A DNA stretch of 38,359 nt, taken from positions 1-38,359 of the forward strand of contig CALXCE010000010.1 of the NCBI GenBank assembly GCA_944386725.1, given 5' to 3'. Origin of the DNA: an uncultured Clostridia bacterium. Its GTDB lineage: Bacteria; Bacillota; Clostridia; TANB77; CAG-508. The position numbers were made by a program, and so were the translations under genes. Below, piece after piece: positions 1-9,271 of the stretch (positions are counted from its first letter, which is position 1; each line of letters starts with the position of its first letter). Under the pieces are notes generated by a model. The model was not told where the DNA came from and did not search any database. It saw only the letters and a list, made by a program, of their open reading frames with translations.

Positions 1-176
1 TGTTCTTCTAGATTTGCATGATTAGTTTCTGTTTTTGCTTTTTCTGCCTGTGTTAAAATCCCATTCTCTCCTGTTAAGGTCACAATACTTACCGCAGCTA
101 GTATTAGTAAAACAATAATGGTAATGACTAAAGCAATTAATGTAATACCTTTATTACTTTGCTTGTACTTTTTCAT
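1..176 (-). CDS. Prepilin-like protein, N-terminal part
   Basis: Only the first 58 codons are inside the window; the gene runs off the left edge. It starts MKKYKQSNKGITLIALVITI, a short basic leader followed by a G-I-T-L-I-A segment and a hydrophobic helix (about residues 10-32). This is the arrangement of type IV prepilins, in which a prepilin peptidase cuts after the Gly. The usual Glu at mature position 5 is Ala here. After the helix the sequence turns polar and Lys/Glu-rich, as pilin stalk helices do. A perfect GGAGG ribosome site lies about 10 nt before the ATG. It is probably an orphan surface pilin or pseudopilin; it is not part of the Tad-like locus further right. Confidence 0.75.
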   Translation of the reverse strand, partial: MKKYKQSNKGITLIALVITIIVLLILAAVSIVTLTGENGILTQAEKAKTETNHANLEE

Positions 177-218
177 TTAAAAACTTCCTCCTTTTTTGAC
201 TTTTGTTTTTATGGTTTT

Positions 219-247
219 ATTTTACACTAACCATTAGAATTTTTCAA
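219..247 (-). promoter_or_regulatory. Sigma-A promoter of the prepilin-like gene
   Basis: TTGAAA-N17-TAAAAT on the minus strand, about 45 nt before the start codon of the prepilin-like gene. It lies just beyond the end of truB, so the pilin gene can be transcribed independently of the upstream operon. Confidence 0.6.
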
Positions 248-274
248 CCATTGTAATGAAATTGTAATAAAAAA

Positions 275-1132
275 TTAAAAATTCAAAATAATATCTCTTT
301 TTAAAAAATTCTTATCTACCATTCCAATTCCTATAAACTGCTGATTATAATAAACACGATAAACTCCATCTGATTTTTTCATTGTTAATTTTACTCCGTT
401 TAAAAATAGTTGTAGCCTTTGTTTTTCTAACGAAATTTCCTGTCTATTTGAAAAAAGTTCTTCTATCGTAATATAAGAAATTTCTCCTTTTTCCAATTGT
501 TCTATAGAAATAGCTTGCTCAATTGAAAAGCCTCCTACTTGTACTCTATTTAATTTAGACATATAACCAACTGTTCCCATTTTTTCTGCTATATCTTCAC
601 ATAGGCTCCTAATATAAGTTCCTTTCGAACAAGCCACTTGAAACTCGATTTGCTTTTCTTTTTGATTAATTTTCAATAACTTTATTTCATAGATTTCTAT
701 TAGTCTTGGCTTTACTTCCACTTCTTGTCCTTTTCGTGCATATTCATATAGTTTTTTTCCTTTGACTTTAATAGCCGAATACATAGGTGGCATTTGTTCT
801 TGTTTTCCTAAAAAAGTTTTCAATACTTCTTCTATTCTTTCTTTTTGGAAGGCTCCTTGAGGTACCTTTTTTTCTTCTATAATGCTACCTTCTTTGTCAG
901 CAGTATCCGTTTTTACTCCTAATGTTAGTTGAACTTCATATATTTTATCATGATTGATTAAATATTTGGAACATAAAGTTCCTTTGCCTATTAATAATGG
1001 CAACACGCCTGTTGCCATTGGGTCTAAGGTCCCTGTATGTCCTACTTTTTTGCCAAATACTTTTTTGGCTTTTTGTACGATATCATGTGACGTACAGTTC
1101 TTAGGTTTATTAATAATAATTATTCCATCCAT
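275..1132 (-). CDS. truB: tRNA pseudouridine(55) synthase TruB
   Basis: 285 aa, normal length. TruB makes pseudouridine 55 in the T-loop of tRNAs. The catalytic motif GHTGTLDPMATGVL sits at residues 31-44, with D37 as the nucleophile. The conserved CSKGTYIRSL motif is present in the middle, and a shorter PUA-like tail follows. The start codon overlaps the 3' end of the phosphoesterase gene by 13 bases, which indicates translational coupling. It is the last gene of the rimP-nusA-infB operon, its usual place in Firmicutes. No convincing hairpin terminator is visible after it. Confidence 0.96.
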   Translation of the reverse strand: MDGIIIINKPKNCTSHDIVQKAKKVFGKKVGHTGTLDPMATGVLPLLIGKGTLCSKYLINHDKIYEVQLTLGVKTDTADKEGSIIEEKKVPQGAFQKERIEEVLKTFLGKQEQMPPMYSAIKVKGKKLYEYARKGQEVEVKPRLIEIYEIKLLKINQKEKQIEFQVACSKGTYIRSLCEDIAEKMGTVGYMSKLNRVQVGGFSIEQAISIEQLEKGEISYITIEELFSNRQEISLEKQRLQLFLNGVKLTMKKSDGVYRVYYNQQFIGIGMVDKNFLKRDIILNF

Positions 1133-2073
1133 TTTTTTATTTCTTTCATTAATTTTTCTTTTACTTCTTCTACCGTTCCTGGAATCAACGCCCCTGCTGC
1201 TCTACTATGTCCGCCACCACCAAATAACAAGCATATGTCAGATACATTAATGCCATCTTCTGAGCGTAATGATACTTTATAAACATTTTCCTCTTCTTTT
1301 TGTCTAATAAAAATAGATACTAAAACTCCTTCGATATCTTTACCAATATTGACTAATCCTTCATGGTCTCCTGGTTCAGCATTTACTTCTAATTCATCTT
1401 GAGATGTAATATAGGTAAAAGAAACTTTGCCATCTTCTAACATTTCCATTCGATCAATAACTCTTTTCGTTAATTCAAAATTGGCTTTTGTCTTTGTTCC
1501 CATTGTTTTTTTATAAATATCTGGAATGTCTACTCCTAGTCGAATTAAATCTGCTGTATATTCAAAGGTATCTGGTGTAATTCCCATATAACGAAATCCA
1601 CCAGTATCTGTTATAATTCCTGCCATAATACAAGTTCCTATTTCTTTCGAAATCTTAATTCCAAAATATTCTGCCATGCTTACTAATATTTCGCAACATG
1701 CTGGTGATGCCGGATTGACATAATTCAAATCTCCATACATGTTATTGCTTCCATGATGGTCAATCACAATTGTTTTTTTCGCATTTTCAAAATATTCATT
1801 TTTTGCCAACCTCTTAAAATTAGCACAATCGACTGAAATAGCTAAATTGTATTTTTTAATTTCAGAATCTGTTTTAATTTTCTCTGCCGATGGCAAGAAA
1901 TGAAACATTCTAGAATATTCTGGAATGATAACATCAGGTTTCTTTCCTAATTCTTCTAAAATCAATTTTACAGCCAAACTACTTCCTACTGCATCTCCAT
2001 CTGGCGATTCGTGGGTTAAAATTACGATTGTTTTCGCTTTTTTTATTTCTTTTAAAATTTCATCTAACGTCAT
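1120..2073 (-). CDS. nrnA: Bifunctional oligoribonuclease / pAp phosphatase NrnA (DHH family)
   Basis: 317 aa. NrnA degrades nanoRNA to mononucleotides and dephosphorylates pAp. The DHH domain shows the metal-binding motifs THESPDGDAVGSSL near the N-terminus, SVDCAN and VIDHHGSN in the middle, and the C-terminal DHHA1 substrate-binding loop GGGGHSRAAGA. The start has a GAGGAG ribosome site 5 nt upstream. It lies 2 nt after rbfA and overlaps truB, so all three are cotranscribed. This position between rbfA and truB is typical of Firmicutes. Confidence 0.93.
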   Translation of the reverse strand: MTLDEILKEIKKAKTIVILTHESPDGDAVGSSLAVKLILEELGKKPDVIIPEYSRMFHFLPSAEKIKTDSEIKKYNLAISVDCANFKRLAKNEYFENAKKTIVIDHHGSNNMYGDLNYVNPASPACCEILVSMAEYFGIKISKEIGTCIMAGIITDTGGFRYMGITPDTFEYTADLIRLGVDIPDIYKKTMGTKTKANFELTKRVIDRMEMLEDGKVSFTYITSQDELEVNAEPGDHEGLVNIGKDIEGVLVSIFIRQKEEENVYKVSLRSEDGINVSDICLLFGGGGHSRAAGALIPGTVEEVKEKLMKEIKKWME

Positions 2074-2075
2074 AT

Positions 2076-2435
2076 TTACTCCTCTTTTTTAGGCATAATC
2101 TCCTTTAATATCGTATCGATTCTTGCCCCATATTCTAATGAATCATCTAATTCAAATATTAACTCTGGTGTATTTCTTAAATTCACTCTTTTCGCTAATT
2201 CACTTCTAATAAAACCTGAGGATTTCTTAAGTCCCGCTAATGTTTCTTTCACGTTTTTCGAATTTAGTATACTCACATATACTTTCGCATATTTTAGGTC
2301 ATTGGTAACTTTTACTTTGGTTACACTAATTAGTCCTGTAATATTAGGATTTTTTAATTCATAACCAATAATTTGACTAAGCTTTTTTTTGTATTCCTCT
2401 TCAATTCGACTTAATCTAGCTTGATTCTCTGGCAT
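2076..2435 (-). CDS. rbfA: 30S ribosome-binding factor RbfA
   Basis: 119 aa, the usual size. RbfA is a KH-type cold-shock factor that binds the free 30S subunit and helps mature the 5' end of 16S rRNA. The family pattern is visible: R-I-x-E-x-x-K-K-x-L-S-x-I near residues 9-22, V-T-K-V-K-V-T-N-D-L-K-Y-A-K-V-Y-V in the middle and the T-P-E-L-I-F-E-L-D-D-S motif near the end. A GGGAG ribosome site precedes the ATG. It is separated from infB by about 80 nt that hold a palindromic repeat, and it lies 2 nt before nrnA. Confidence 0.95.
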   Translation of the reverse strand: MPENQARLSRIEEEYKKKLSQIIGYELKNPNITGLISVTKVKVTNDLKYAKVYVSILNSKNVKETLAGLKKSSGFIRSELAKRVNLRNTPELIFELDDSLEYGARIDTILKEIMPKKEE

Positions 2436-2476
2436 GTTTTCACTCCCTTTTTTTCTATATTGAATATTAAAGGAGT

Positions 2477-2525
2477 GTCCCTTAATCCCTCTTTTAGGGA
2501 TTTTAAGGAACGTCCCTTAATCCCT
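2477..2525. repeat. Compound REP-like palindrome at the infB 3' end
   Basis: Two direct copies of GTCCCTTAATCCCT (at 2477-2490 and 2512-2525) flank an inverted copy AGGGATTTTAAGGA (2496-2509). The middle copy can pair with either outer copy, giving alternative hairpins. The infB stop codon lies inside the right-hand copy, so the final Arg-Asp-stop of IF-2 is encoded by the repeat. The GGGAC/GTCCC theme is shared with the two larger palindromes in this window, but the remaining sequence differs. Confidence 0.7.
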
Positions 2526-5351
2526 TTTTATTTCCTCCATAACGTATACCTCAATGATGTCTCCTTCTTTAAGATCATTGTAGTTTTCGATTTGCATTCC
2601 GCACTCAAATCCTTTTCCTACTTCTTTTACCTCATCTTTAAATCTCTTTAAGGTTGCTAAATGTCCATCATGAATTACTACATTTTCACGAATAACTCTT
2701 ACCCCTGCATTTCTTTCTACTTTTCCACTTAGTACATAGCCACCTGCAATGGTTCCTACATTTGATATTTTAAAGGTTTGTCTTACTTCTACATTTCCAA
2801 TTACTTTTTCTTCAAATTCAGGGTCTAACATTCCCTTCATAGCTGCTTCTACATCTTCAATCGCTTGGTAAATAATAGAATATTGCTTAATTTCTACTTC
2901 CTCTTTTTCTGCCATTTCTTTTGCCATATTGTCTGGTCTTACATTAAAGGCAATGATAATGGCATTAGATACTTTAGCAAGTGTAACGTCGGATTGATTT
3001 ACCGCACCTGCTGCTGCGTGGATTACTTTTACTTTAACTTCTTCATTTGCTAATTTTTCTAAAGATTGTTTTACAGCCTCTACAGAACCTTGTACATCTG
3101 CCTTGACAATTAGGTTTAATACTTTTAGATTTCCTTCTTCCATTTGACTAAACAAGTTATCTAGCGTTACTTTTGTGCCACTGTTGATTGCCTTTTCTCT
3201 TTCTTGGCGTTTTCTTCTTTCAATTAAGTGTTTTGCCATTTTTTCATTTTTCACTTCATAGAAAGTATCTCCTGCTGATGGTACCTCAGTTAGTCCCATA
3301 ATTTCTACTGGTGTAGATGGCTTAGCTGCTTTTACGTTCTTTCCTTTATCATCTTTCATAGCTCTAATTCTACCAATAGATGAACCTACAACAATGGTAT
3401 CTCCCACGTCTAAAGTTCCTCTTTGTACAAGCATAGTAGCAATCGGTCCTTTTGCTTTATCTAATCTTGCTTCAATAACCGTTCCTTTGGCTTGTTTATT
3501 TGGATTCGCTTTTAGTTCTAGAACCTCTGCTTCTAATAGTACCATTTCTAATAATTGGTCAATATTTTCATTTTTCTTGGCAGAGATTGGAACATAGATA
3601 GTGTCTCCACCCCATTCTTCTGGTACCAATTCATATGCCATCAATTCTTGTTTTACTTTGTCAATGTTAGCGTCTGGTAAATCTATTTTGTTAATTGCTA
3701 CTATAATTGGTATTCCTGCTGATTTAGCATGGTTAATCGCCTCTATCGTTTGTGGTTTTACGCCATCGTTAGCAGCTACAACTAGAATTGCTATATCTGT
3801 AATTTGTGCTCCTCTTGCTCTCATGGCTGTGAAAGCCTCATGTCCTGGTGTGTCTAAAAAAGTAATTTCTCTGTCTTTTACTTTTACTTTATAAGCACCG
3901 ATAGCTTGCGTAATTCCTCCTGCTTCTCCTTCAATTACATTGGTTTTTCTAACGGCATCTAATAGTGATGTTTTTCCGTGATCGACATGTCCCATAACCA
4001 CAATAACTGGTGGTCTTGTTTCTAATTCTTCTTCTCTATCTTCTGAATCATCAAATAAAATATCTTCTTCTGTTACTGTTTCTTTTTTGGTAGCATTGAT
4101 ACCAAATTCTTGTGCAATTAGATAAGCTGTATCAAAGTCAACTTCATTATTAATGGTTGCCATAATTCCATAACCTAATAACTTTTTGATGACTTCTGCT
4201 GTTGTTTTTTTCATCTCAGCAGCAAAATCTTTGACCGTAATACTTTCTGGAATTTGGATTTCGGTTAATTGAAAGATTTTTTGTTTCGTTCTTTCTTCTT
4301 GATTTTTGTTACTTCTTTTCTTTCCTCTTCTCCCACGCTCTGTTGTTAAATCATAATAATCTAACATTCCCCCATCTTGGTCATCAAACATATTGGATAA
4401 ACGGTTAGCTTGTTTTAGCGTTTTTAATTTTCCTTCATCAAAATCATTTTCTGCATAATTCCTTCTTGTTTTCGTTCTCTTGTTTGTTTTATTTTCATCA
4501 AATTTATTATTTCTTTGTTTATCTAACCCTCTATTGTATTCTCTTATGGTTTCTTTTTCACCGGTTTCTACTGCCATAATGTTTTTAATATTCTTCTCTA
4601 TACCTTTTTCATCTAGTGGTCTTCTTCCAAATCTATCTCCATTATTTCTACTGTTATTAAATCGGTTATTACCATTATTGGCGTTGTTATAAAGATTTCG
4701 GTTAAAGTTGTTATTTTTATAGTTATTATTTTGGTTATTTTGATTTCTATTTCTGTTATTATAGTTATCGTTTCTATTCTCTCTATTTTGATTAAATGGT
4801 CTTTCTGGACTTTTTGTTTTAGGAATATCATTAGATGATGTCACCTTTGTTGTCCTTTCATTTTTCTCTTTTTCTTTTGGCTGTGTTTTAACACTTTCTA
4901 CCCTTTCTTCTACTTTTTCTTCTTTCGATGCTTCCTCTTTTTTAAGACCAAATAATTCACTAACTGTCATTGGTTTGTTTGGCTTATTGCGATAAACAAT
5001 ATTATAATCTTTGTTTTGTTTTCTTTCTACAAATCCAATATTATTTTTCTTTTCTTCTTTTTTTAATACTTCTTTTTTCTTTTCTGGTTCTTCCTGTGCT
5101 ATAATAACTTCTCGTCTAATAATAACAGGTGCTTTTTCTTCTTTTTTCACGTCTTTTTCCTTTTCTTTTTTATTCTCTTTTTTCTTTTCATCTTTTTTCG
5201 TTATTGCATTTTCAATCCTCTTTGCTTCGTCTTCATCTACTCCACTTAGATGACTTTTTACGTCTATTTTTAATTTGTTTGCTACATCTAATACTTCTTT
5301 ACTACTTAAACCTAATTTTTTTGCTATTTCATGTATTTTTATCTTACCCAA
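2517..5351 (-). CDS. infB: Translation initiation factor IF-2
   Basis: About 944 aa. IF-2 is the GTPase that brings initiator fMet-tRNA to the 30S subunit and promotes subunit joining. An N-terminal IF2_N helix domain is followed by a long Lys/Glu-rich and then Asn/Arg-rich linker (about residues 55-330), a second IF2_N-like domain, and the G domain with [12 protein letters not shown] (near residue 455), [12 protein letters not shown] and SAKK. Domains II, III and the C-terminal fMet-tRNA-binding domain follow. I prefer the TTG start because GGGGGTG lies 6 nt before it; an in-frame ATG five codons upstream (5364-5366) has no clear ribosome site. The gene overlaps the end of ylxQ. The last two residues come from the repeat element. 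Confidence 0.95.
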   Translation of the reverse strand: MGKIKIHEIAKKLGLSSKEVLDVANKLKIDVKSHLSGVDEDEAKRIENAITKKDEKKKENKKEKEKDVKKEEKAPVIIRREVIIAQEEPEKKKEVLKKEEKKNNIGFVERKQNKDYNIVYRNKPNKPMTVSELFGLKKEEASKEEKVEERVESVKTQPKEKEKNERTTKVTSSNDIPKTKSPERPFNQNRENRNDNYNNRNRNQNNQNNNYKNNNFNRNLYNNANNGNNRFNNSRNNGDRFGRRPLDEKGIEKNIKNIMAVETGEKETIREYNRGLDKQRNNKFDENKTNKRTKTRRNYAENDFDEGKLKTLKQANRLSNMFDDQDGGMLDYYDLTTERGRRGKKRSNKNQEERTKQKIFQLTEIQIPESITVKDFAAEMKKTTAEVIKKLLGYGIMATINNEVDFDTAYLIAQEFGINATKKETVTEEDILFDDSEDREEELETRPPVIVVMGHVDHGKTSLLDAVRKTNVIEGEAGGITQAIGAYKVKVKDREITFLDTPGHEAFTAMRARGAQITDIAILVVAANDGVKPQTIEAINHAKSAGIPIIVAINKIDLPDANIDKVKQELMAYELVPEEWGGDTIYVPISAKKNENIDQLLEMVLLEAEVLELKANPNKQAKGTVIEARLDKAKGPIATMLVQRGTLDVGDTIVVGSSIGRIRAMKDDKGKNVKAAKPSTPVEIMGLTEVPSAGDTFYEVKNEKMAKHLIERRKRQEREKAINSGTKVTLDNLFSQMEEGNLKVLNLIVKADVQGSVEAVKQSLEKLANEEVKVKVIHAAAGAVNQSDVTLAKVSNAIIIAFNVRPDNMAKEMAEKEEVEIKQYSIIYQAIEDVEAAMKGMLDPEFEEKVIGNVEVRQTFKISNVGTIAGGYVLSGKVERNAGVRVIRENVVIHDGHLATLKRFKDEVKEVGKGFECGMQIENYNDLKEGDIIEVYVMEEIKRD

Positions 5352-5664
5352 TAGCTTCACCCCCATTATTTATTCTCTGTATTTCGTTTGCAAAATTACT
5401 ATCTTCTATTCCAATGATTGCTTTGTTGGATTTTCCAATTGCCTTGCTTATAATTTCTATTTCTCCTTCTATGATAATTGGTATTTTATATTCTTCACAC
5501 AAGGTTTTAAATTTGTCTTTCGTCCTATTCGATGAGTCTTTCGCTACAATTACTAAATATATTTTTTTCTTTTTAATTTGTAATTCCACACTATCTGCTC
5601 CAAAGCAAATTTTTCTAGCTCTCGCTGCTAATCCAATTAAACCTAATATTTTTTTATTAATCAA
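5344..5664 (-). CDS. ylxQ: L7Ae-family ribosomal protein YlxQ
   Basis: About 106 aa. This is the L7Ae/L30e-fold protein found between rnpM and infB in Firmicutes; family members bind kink-turn RNA. Visible signs are the opening [13 protein letters not shown], the central LVIVAKDSS strand and turn, and the C-terminal I-G-I-E-D-S. The TTG start at 5662-5664 is chosen because AGAGG sits 8 nt before it. A GTG three codons upstream (5671-5673) is too close to that AGAGG. It overlaps both neighbours, which suggests coupled translation. Confidence 0.85.
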   Translation of the reverse strand: MINKKILGLIGLAARARKICFGADSVELQIKKKKIYLVIVAKDSSNRTKDKFKTLCEEYKIPIIIEGEIEIISKAIGKSNKAIIGIEDSNFANEIQRINNGGEAIG

Positions 5665-5914
5665 GAATGACACCTCTTAAATTTTCATAAATTTCTTCTG
5701 ATATTTTTTTATCAAATATTTTTTCTAGTCTTTTTGATTTAATTACCTTTTCTAAGCATTGAATATCATCACATAAATACGCTCCTCTGCCTTGTTGTTT
5801 TCCTGTTTTATCAATACTGATTTGGTTTTCTTTATTTTTTACAATTCGAATTAAATCTTTTTTATCCTTTTTCGTATTACACCCCATACAGGTTCTTTGT
5901 GGCTGATTTTTCAT
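5657..5914 (-). CDS. rnpM: RnpM (YlxR), RNase P modulator
   Basis: About 85 aa from the ATG at 5912-5914. This DUF448 protein binds RNA and has been linked to modulation of RNase P activity in Bacillus. The two hallmark segments are present: RTCMGC near the N-terminus and GRGAYLC in the middle, followed by a basic helix. An ATG two codons earlier and a TTG seven codons earlier are alternative starts. GAAGGA is best spaced (about 8 nt) for the chosen ATG. It lies between nusA and ylxQ, its standard place. Confidence 0.9.
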   Translation of the reverse strand: MKNQPQRTCMGCNTKKDKKDLIRIVKNKENQISIDKTGKQQGRGAYLCDDIQCLEKVIKSKRLEKIFDKKISEEIYENLRGVILD

Positions 5915-5972
5915 AATCATGATTCCTTCTTTCAAACGTGTCCTCTTTTTATTCTATGTCTTGATCTGTGTT

Positions 5973-7082
5973 TTATTCTGCTTCCGTTTCTTCTACTGTT
6001 TCTTCCTTTTGTGTACTCATTAGCATTTCTCTAAATTGCGTTTCTGATTTGATGTCTATTTTCCAACTTGTTAGTCTGGCTGCTAATCTTGCATTCTGAC
6101 CTGATTTCCCGATTGCTAATGATAATTGATCATCTGGAACAATAACTTGTGCAAATTTTTCTTCCTCCTTGATATCAACTGCTAATATCTGTGCTGGAAG
6201 TAGTGCTGATGCAATATAGATAGATGGGTCTTCATTCCATTCGATTACATCAATTTTCTCTCCGTTTAATTCATTGATTACATTTTGAATTCTTACTCCT
6301 TTTTGTCCTACACAAGAACCAACTGGATCAATGTTTGGGTCTGGTGAATAAACAGCTACTTTACTTCTATATCCTGGATCTCTCGAAACACTTTTAATTT
6401 CAATCACACCTTCATAAATTTCTGGTATTTCAAATTCTAGTAATTTTCTTACAAAATCAGGATGACTTCTAGATACAATTACTTGTGGGGCTCCTTTGCT
6501 ACCCTTTTCTACATCTAACACATATCCTTTTATTTTGTCATTGACATGATAATGTTCCGTTGGGATTTGTTCTTTAGAAGGCATTACTCCTTCTAATTTT
6601 CCTAAATCCATAACAACAATATTGTGATCAGCTTTTTGCACTAAACCTGAAACAATTTCTCCTTTTCTGTCGTTAAATTCTGTATAGATGATTTCTCTTT
6701 CTGCTTCTCTTAATTTTTGGATAATAACTTGTTTTGCTGTTTGTGCGGCGATTCTACCAAAATCCCTTGGTATAATTTCAATTTCAACTGTATCTCCTTC
6801 TTTAAAATCAGGATTTATTTTTTGTGCCTCTTTTATATTGATTTGTGTTTCCTTATTATTGGCTCTTTTTACTACTTCTTTTAAACAATATACATGAGTT
6901 GCTCCTGTTTTTTGATCCATTTGTATTTTTACATTTTCTAAAGAGTCAAAATTTCTCTTGTAGGCTGTTACTAATGCTGTTTCAATGGATTGTAGTAAAT
7001 ATGCTTTTTTAATCCCCTTTTCTTTTTCTAATTCCTCCAATGCTAATATCAATTCTTTGTTGTCAATTGCTTCTTTCTTCAT
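5973..7082 (-). CDS. nusA: Transcription termination/antitermination factor NusA
   Basis: 369 aa. NusA binds RNA polymerase and modulates pausing, intrinsic termination and antitermination. The N-terminal polymerase-binding domain covers about residues 1-125, the S1 domain about 130-200 (KGEIVSGLVQKADHNIVVMDLG), and two KH domains follow, with VGSCVGQKGVRIQNVINEL and LAIGKSGQNARLAARLT. It ends with a short acidic tail and lacks the extra C-terminal acidic repeats of proteobacterial NusA, as is normal for Firmicutes. GGAGG precedes the ATG. rimP ends 18 nt upstream once its frameshift is accepted. Confidence 0.96.
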   Translation of the reverse strand: MKKEAIDNKELILALEELEKEKGIKKAYLLQSIETALVTAYKRNFDSLENVKIQMDQKTGATHVYCLKEVVKRANNKETQINIKEAQKINPDFKEGDTVEIEIIPRDFGRIAAQTAKQVIIQKLREAEREIIYTEFNDRKGEIVSGLVQKADHNIVVMDLGKLEGVMPSKEQIPTEHYHVNDKIKGYVLDVEKGSKGAPQVIVSRSHPDFVRKLLEFEIPEIYEGVIEIKSVSRDPGYRSKVAVYSPDPNIDPVGSCVGQKGVRIQNVINELNGEKIDVIEWNEDPSIYIASALLPAQILAVDIKEEEKFAQVIVPDDQLSLAIGKSGQNARLAARLTSWKIDIKSETQFREMLMSTQKEETVEETEAE

Positions 7083-7100
7083 TTTTTTGATTCCTCCTTT

Positions 7101-7560
7101 TTACCAATGATAAATAGTTTTTATTTGTGCAATATTTTTACGTTCTACTTCTATATTTCCTATGCTACTTTCGATTGTTATTGTTTCTTGGGTAAAATTT
7201 TGTAATACTCCTTGGTATTCCTTTTTTTTGTTTTCATCTTTTTTAAATAATTTTATTTGGATCTCTTTTCCTATGTTTTTCTCTAAATGTCTATCTTTTC
7301 TAAGTATTCTTTCAATTCCGAGTAGAAGATACTTCTAAAAAATATTGTTCTTTGATGTAATCTGCTTCATCTAGTATATCACTAATCGCATCATTTACTT
7401 TTTCACAGTCCTGTAAATCAATTCCTTCCGGCTTATCAATCAATATTCGCAAAAAATAGTTTTTTCCTTCTTTGGCATATTCTACATCATATAAGTCATA
7501 ACCTATTTTTTCGATAATGGGTTTTACTAATATTTCTACTCTTTCTTCTATATTTGCCAA
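7101..7560 (-). CDS. rimP: Ribosome maturation factor RimP, read through a +1 shift at CGG
   Basis: RimP is needed for 30S subunit maturation. The zero frame gives only 82 aa and stops two codons after a CGG at 7318-7320. If the C at 7320 is skipped, the frame continues GIERILRKDRHLEKNIGKEI and on to a TAA at 7101-7103. The total is about 152 aa, the normal RimP length, with the C-terminal Sm-like domain complete (for example GVLQNFTQETITIE). The conserved S-S-P-G-(L/I)-E-R motif spans the junction, with Thr in place of Pro and Gly supplied by the shifted GGA. The TTG start has a GGAGG site. It is the first gene of the nusA-infB operon. Ordinary pseudogene status is unlikely because both halves are well conserved. 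Confidence 0.85.
7318..7320 (-). promoter_or_regulatory. Proposed +1 frameshift codon CGG in rimP
   Basis: In-frame codon 81, context ACT-CGG-A. Skipping the C gives ACT-GGA and restores the conserved Gly of the RimP Ser-Ser-x-Gly motif. The unshifted frame ends at TGA two codons later. Confidence 0.7.
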
Positions 7561-7582
7561 GACTTCCTCCTTCTCAATAGTT

Positions 7583-7607
7583 AAGAGTGGGATTGGTTCC
7601 CACTCTT
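7583..7607 (-). promoter_or_regulatory. rimP leader hairpin
   Basis: A perfect 10-bp stem, AAGAGTGGGA pairing with TCCCACTCTT around a 5-nt loop. It lies in the 5' UTR between the promoter and the rimP ribosome site. Leader hairpins in front of rimP are known in Firmicutes as putative attenuators or autoregulatory sites. There is no U-run directly after the stem, so a processing or protein-binding role is as likely as termination. Confidence 0.6.
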
Positions 7608-7631
7608 GCTGTATTTTATCTTTCTTGTATT

Positions 7632-7660
7632 ATTATACCCAATTTTTGGTATAAATGCAA
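7632..7660 (-). promoter_or_regulatory. Promoter of the rimP-nusA-infB-truB operon
   Basis: TTGCAT-N17-TATAAT on the minus strand, a near-consensus sigma-A promoter. It lies about 70 nt before the rimP start and upstream of the leader hairpin. It is squeezed into the gap after the membrane glycosyltransferase gene. Confidence 0.8.
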
Positions 7661-7667
7661 GCTTTTT

Positions 7668-9176
7668 TTAAAATTTTTCTAGTAAAACGAAACTATAGAT
7701 GTAATTTTGATATTTTGTATCAAATCGAATTGGTCCTTCTAAAGTTATCGTATTATCTTTTGGAAATTCATCATATAATCCCATATTCTCAGAATCAATT
7801 AACCAAATTCTTCCTGTATAATTTTCTAAGATATCTTGATAATCATAGATAGTTTCCATAGCTGGTCCATATGCTTTATAAGCTTCCTCTACATCCCAAT
7901 AGGCTCCATTATAAAAATATTGCTTATTGTTTGGAAAAAATGCTGCAATAACGCCACCATTCCCAATATTAGAATATACGAGGATGTCATCTTCTTGAAT
8001 CCTTTCTTGTAAATATTCAATTTGTTTCATATTACTAGCATCATAATTAATGGTGATATTTGTTACATTACTAATGATTCCAAGAATTAAAATAATAATA
8101 CATATAGATACTGTAATCCATTTTCTCTTTTCTTTTGCCATAAAAAAGGCTAATCCAAAAACATATAAACCAGTCATTACCAATAGATATCTAGCAAATA
8201 ATATTGGCATAACAAAAGATATAATAAGCATACAAACAATGACGGTGCAATAAATACCTAATGCTAAAATTCCTGGTAATATATTTTCTTTTTCTTTTTT
8301 GGCTCCATATATCCTGTATCCTATATAGATGTACATACTAATAGCAGCTACCAATGCTACTATGGTATTCGAGTCAAACGAAAAGGTAGTATCTAACTGT
8401 CTTCTAAATTGAAAACTTGGAACTTCTACCGCTGTATTCAAACCTAACGATATCCAAAATCCTCCTCCAACATGCTTTAACTGTGATACAAAAAATACAA
8501 TCCATGGAATATATAATATAATTTGAAGAATGGCTAGTATGATAAAGTTTCGTAATAATATTTTTTCTTTTTTTCTATTTTTTATGATATAAATAAGAAG
8601 TAATAGATTGATAATACCTGTTGTAGCAAGTGCATAATAGTGAATGTAACAGCAACCTATACTAAATATTCCAAATAAAATTAAATTTTTTAATTTTTCT
8701 TTTTTTAGGATTTCTTCCTGTTTATTTTCTTTATTTTTTATATTTTGATATAATCTGTATCCATAAATTCCTACTAGAAGTACCAAAAGGCATGACCATG
8801 AATACATTCTAATTTCTTGGCTATATGTACTCATAACTGGTAAAAAATATGTCAAGAAAGAAAAAATGATTCCTGTTTTTTCACCAAAATCTTTTCTAAT
8901 ATGGGTATACCCCAAGATTCCCACAATAGCAATTGCTAATACAGAAAACAATCTATAAACTATAATATGATAATTAGATACCATTCCGACTATATGTAAC
9001 ATCCAATAATACAAAGGTGGATGCACATCATTTCCACTAATTGTCCAGATTTCTGAAAAACTATGTCTTGCAATAGCTACTGAATAACTTTCATCAAACC
9101 ATATATCTTGATGAAATGCTGCTACTAATAAAAATAAAATTCCTATTACGATAATTGCAATATGTGTCTTCTTCAT
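7668..9176 (-). CDS. GT39-like membrane glycosyltransferase
   Basis: 502 aa with about ten to twelve predicted membrane helices. It resembles PMT/ArnT-type GT-C glycosyltransferases, which transfer sugars from lipid-linked donors on the outer face of the membrane. The first extracytoplasmic loop carries the family signature: WFDESYS near residue 28, where the D-E pair is the expected catalytic or metal site, followed by an HPPLYYW motif. The C-terminal part is a soluble extracellular domain of about 120 aa. AGGAAG precedes the ATG. It lies about 80 nt after a GT2 gene on the same strand, so the pair may build or decorate one glycan. The sugar and acceptor cannot be told from sequence. Confidence 0.75.
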   Translation of the reverse strand: MKKTHIAIIVIGILFLLVAAFHQDIWFDESYSVAIARHSFSEIWTISGNDVHPPLYYWMLHIVGMVSNYHIIVYRLFSVLAIAIVGILGYTHIRKDFGEKTGIIFSFLTYFLPVMSTYSQEIRMYSWSCLLVLLVGIYGYRLYQNIKNKENKQEEILKKEKLKNLILFGIFSIGCCYIHYYALATTGIINLLLLIYIIKNRKKEKILLRNFIILAILQIILYIPWIVFFVSQLKHVGGGFWISLGLNTAVEVPSFQFRRQLDTTFSFDSNTIVALVAAISMYIYIGYRIYGAKKEKENILPGILALGIYCTVIVCMLIISFVMPILFARYLLVMTGLYVFGLAFFMAKEKRKWITVSICIIILILGIISNVTNITINYDASNMKQIEYLQERIQEDDILVYSNIGNGGVIAAFFPNNKQYFYNGAYWDVEEAYKAYGPAMETIYDYQDILENYTGRIWLIDSENMGLYDEFPKDNTITLEGPIRFDTKYQNYIYSFVLLEKF

Positions 9177-9242
9177 TTCTTGTTACTTCCTTTCCTGATT
9201 TCGAAAATGATTTTGAAAACAGAGAAAAAATTATTTATAAAG

Positions 9243-9271
9243 AAAGAATTGATGTTTTAAATCAATTCTTT
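9243..9271 (-). terminator. Hairpin at the GT2 gene 3' end
   Basis: An 11-bp perfect inverted repeat (AAAGAATTGAT and ATCAATTCTTT, 7-nt loop) that includes the GT2 stop codon. It is A/T-rich and followed by a weak T-rich tract, so it could be a partial terminator or an mRNA-stabilising hairpin between the two glycosyltransferase genes. Confidence 0.4.

Noticed and set aside
4613..4831. Open frame over the Asn/Arg-rich part of infB
   Set aside because: It is a low-complexity shadow of the IF-2 linker in another frame of the same strand, with no ribosome site.
7101..7560. rimP as a pseudogene or as two separate genes
   Set aside because: The break is a single base, both halves match RimP throughout, and the same kind of break at CGG occurs in four other genes. 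One shifted gene is simpler.
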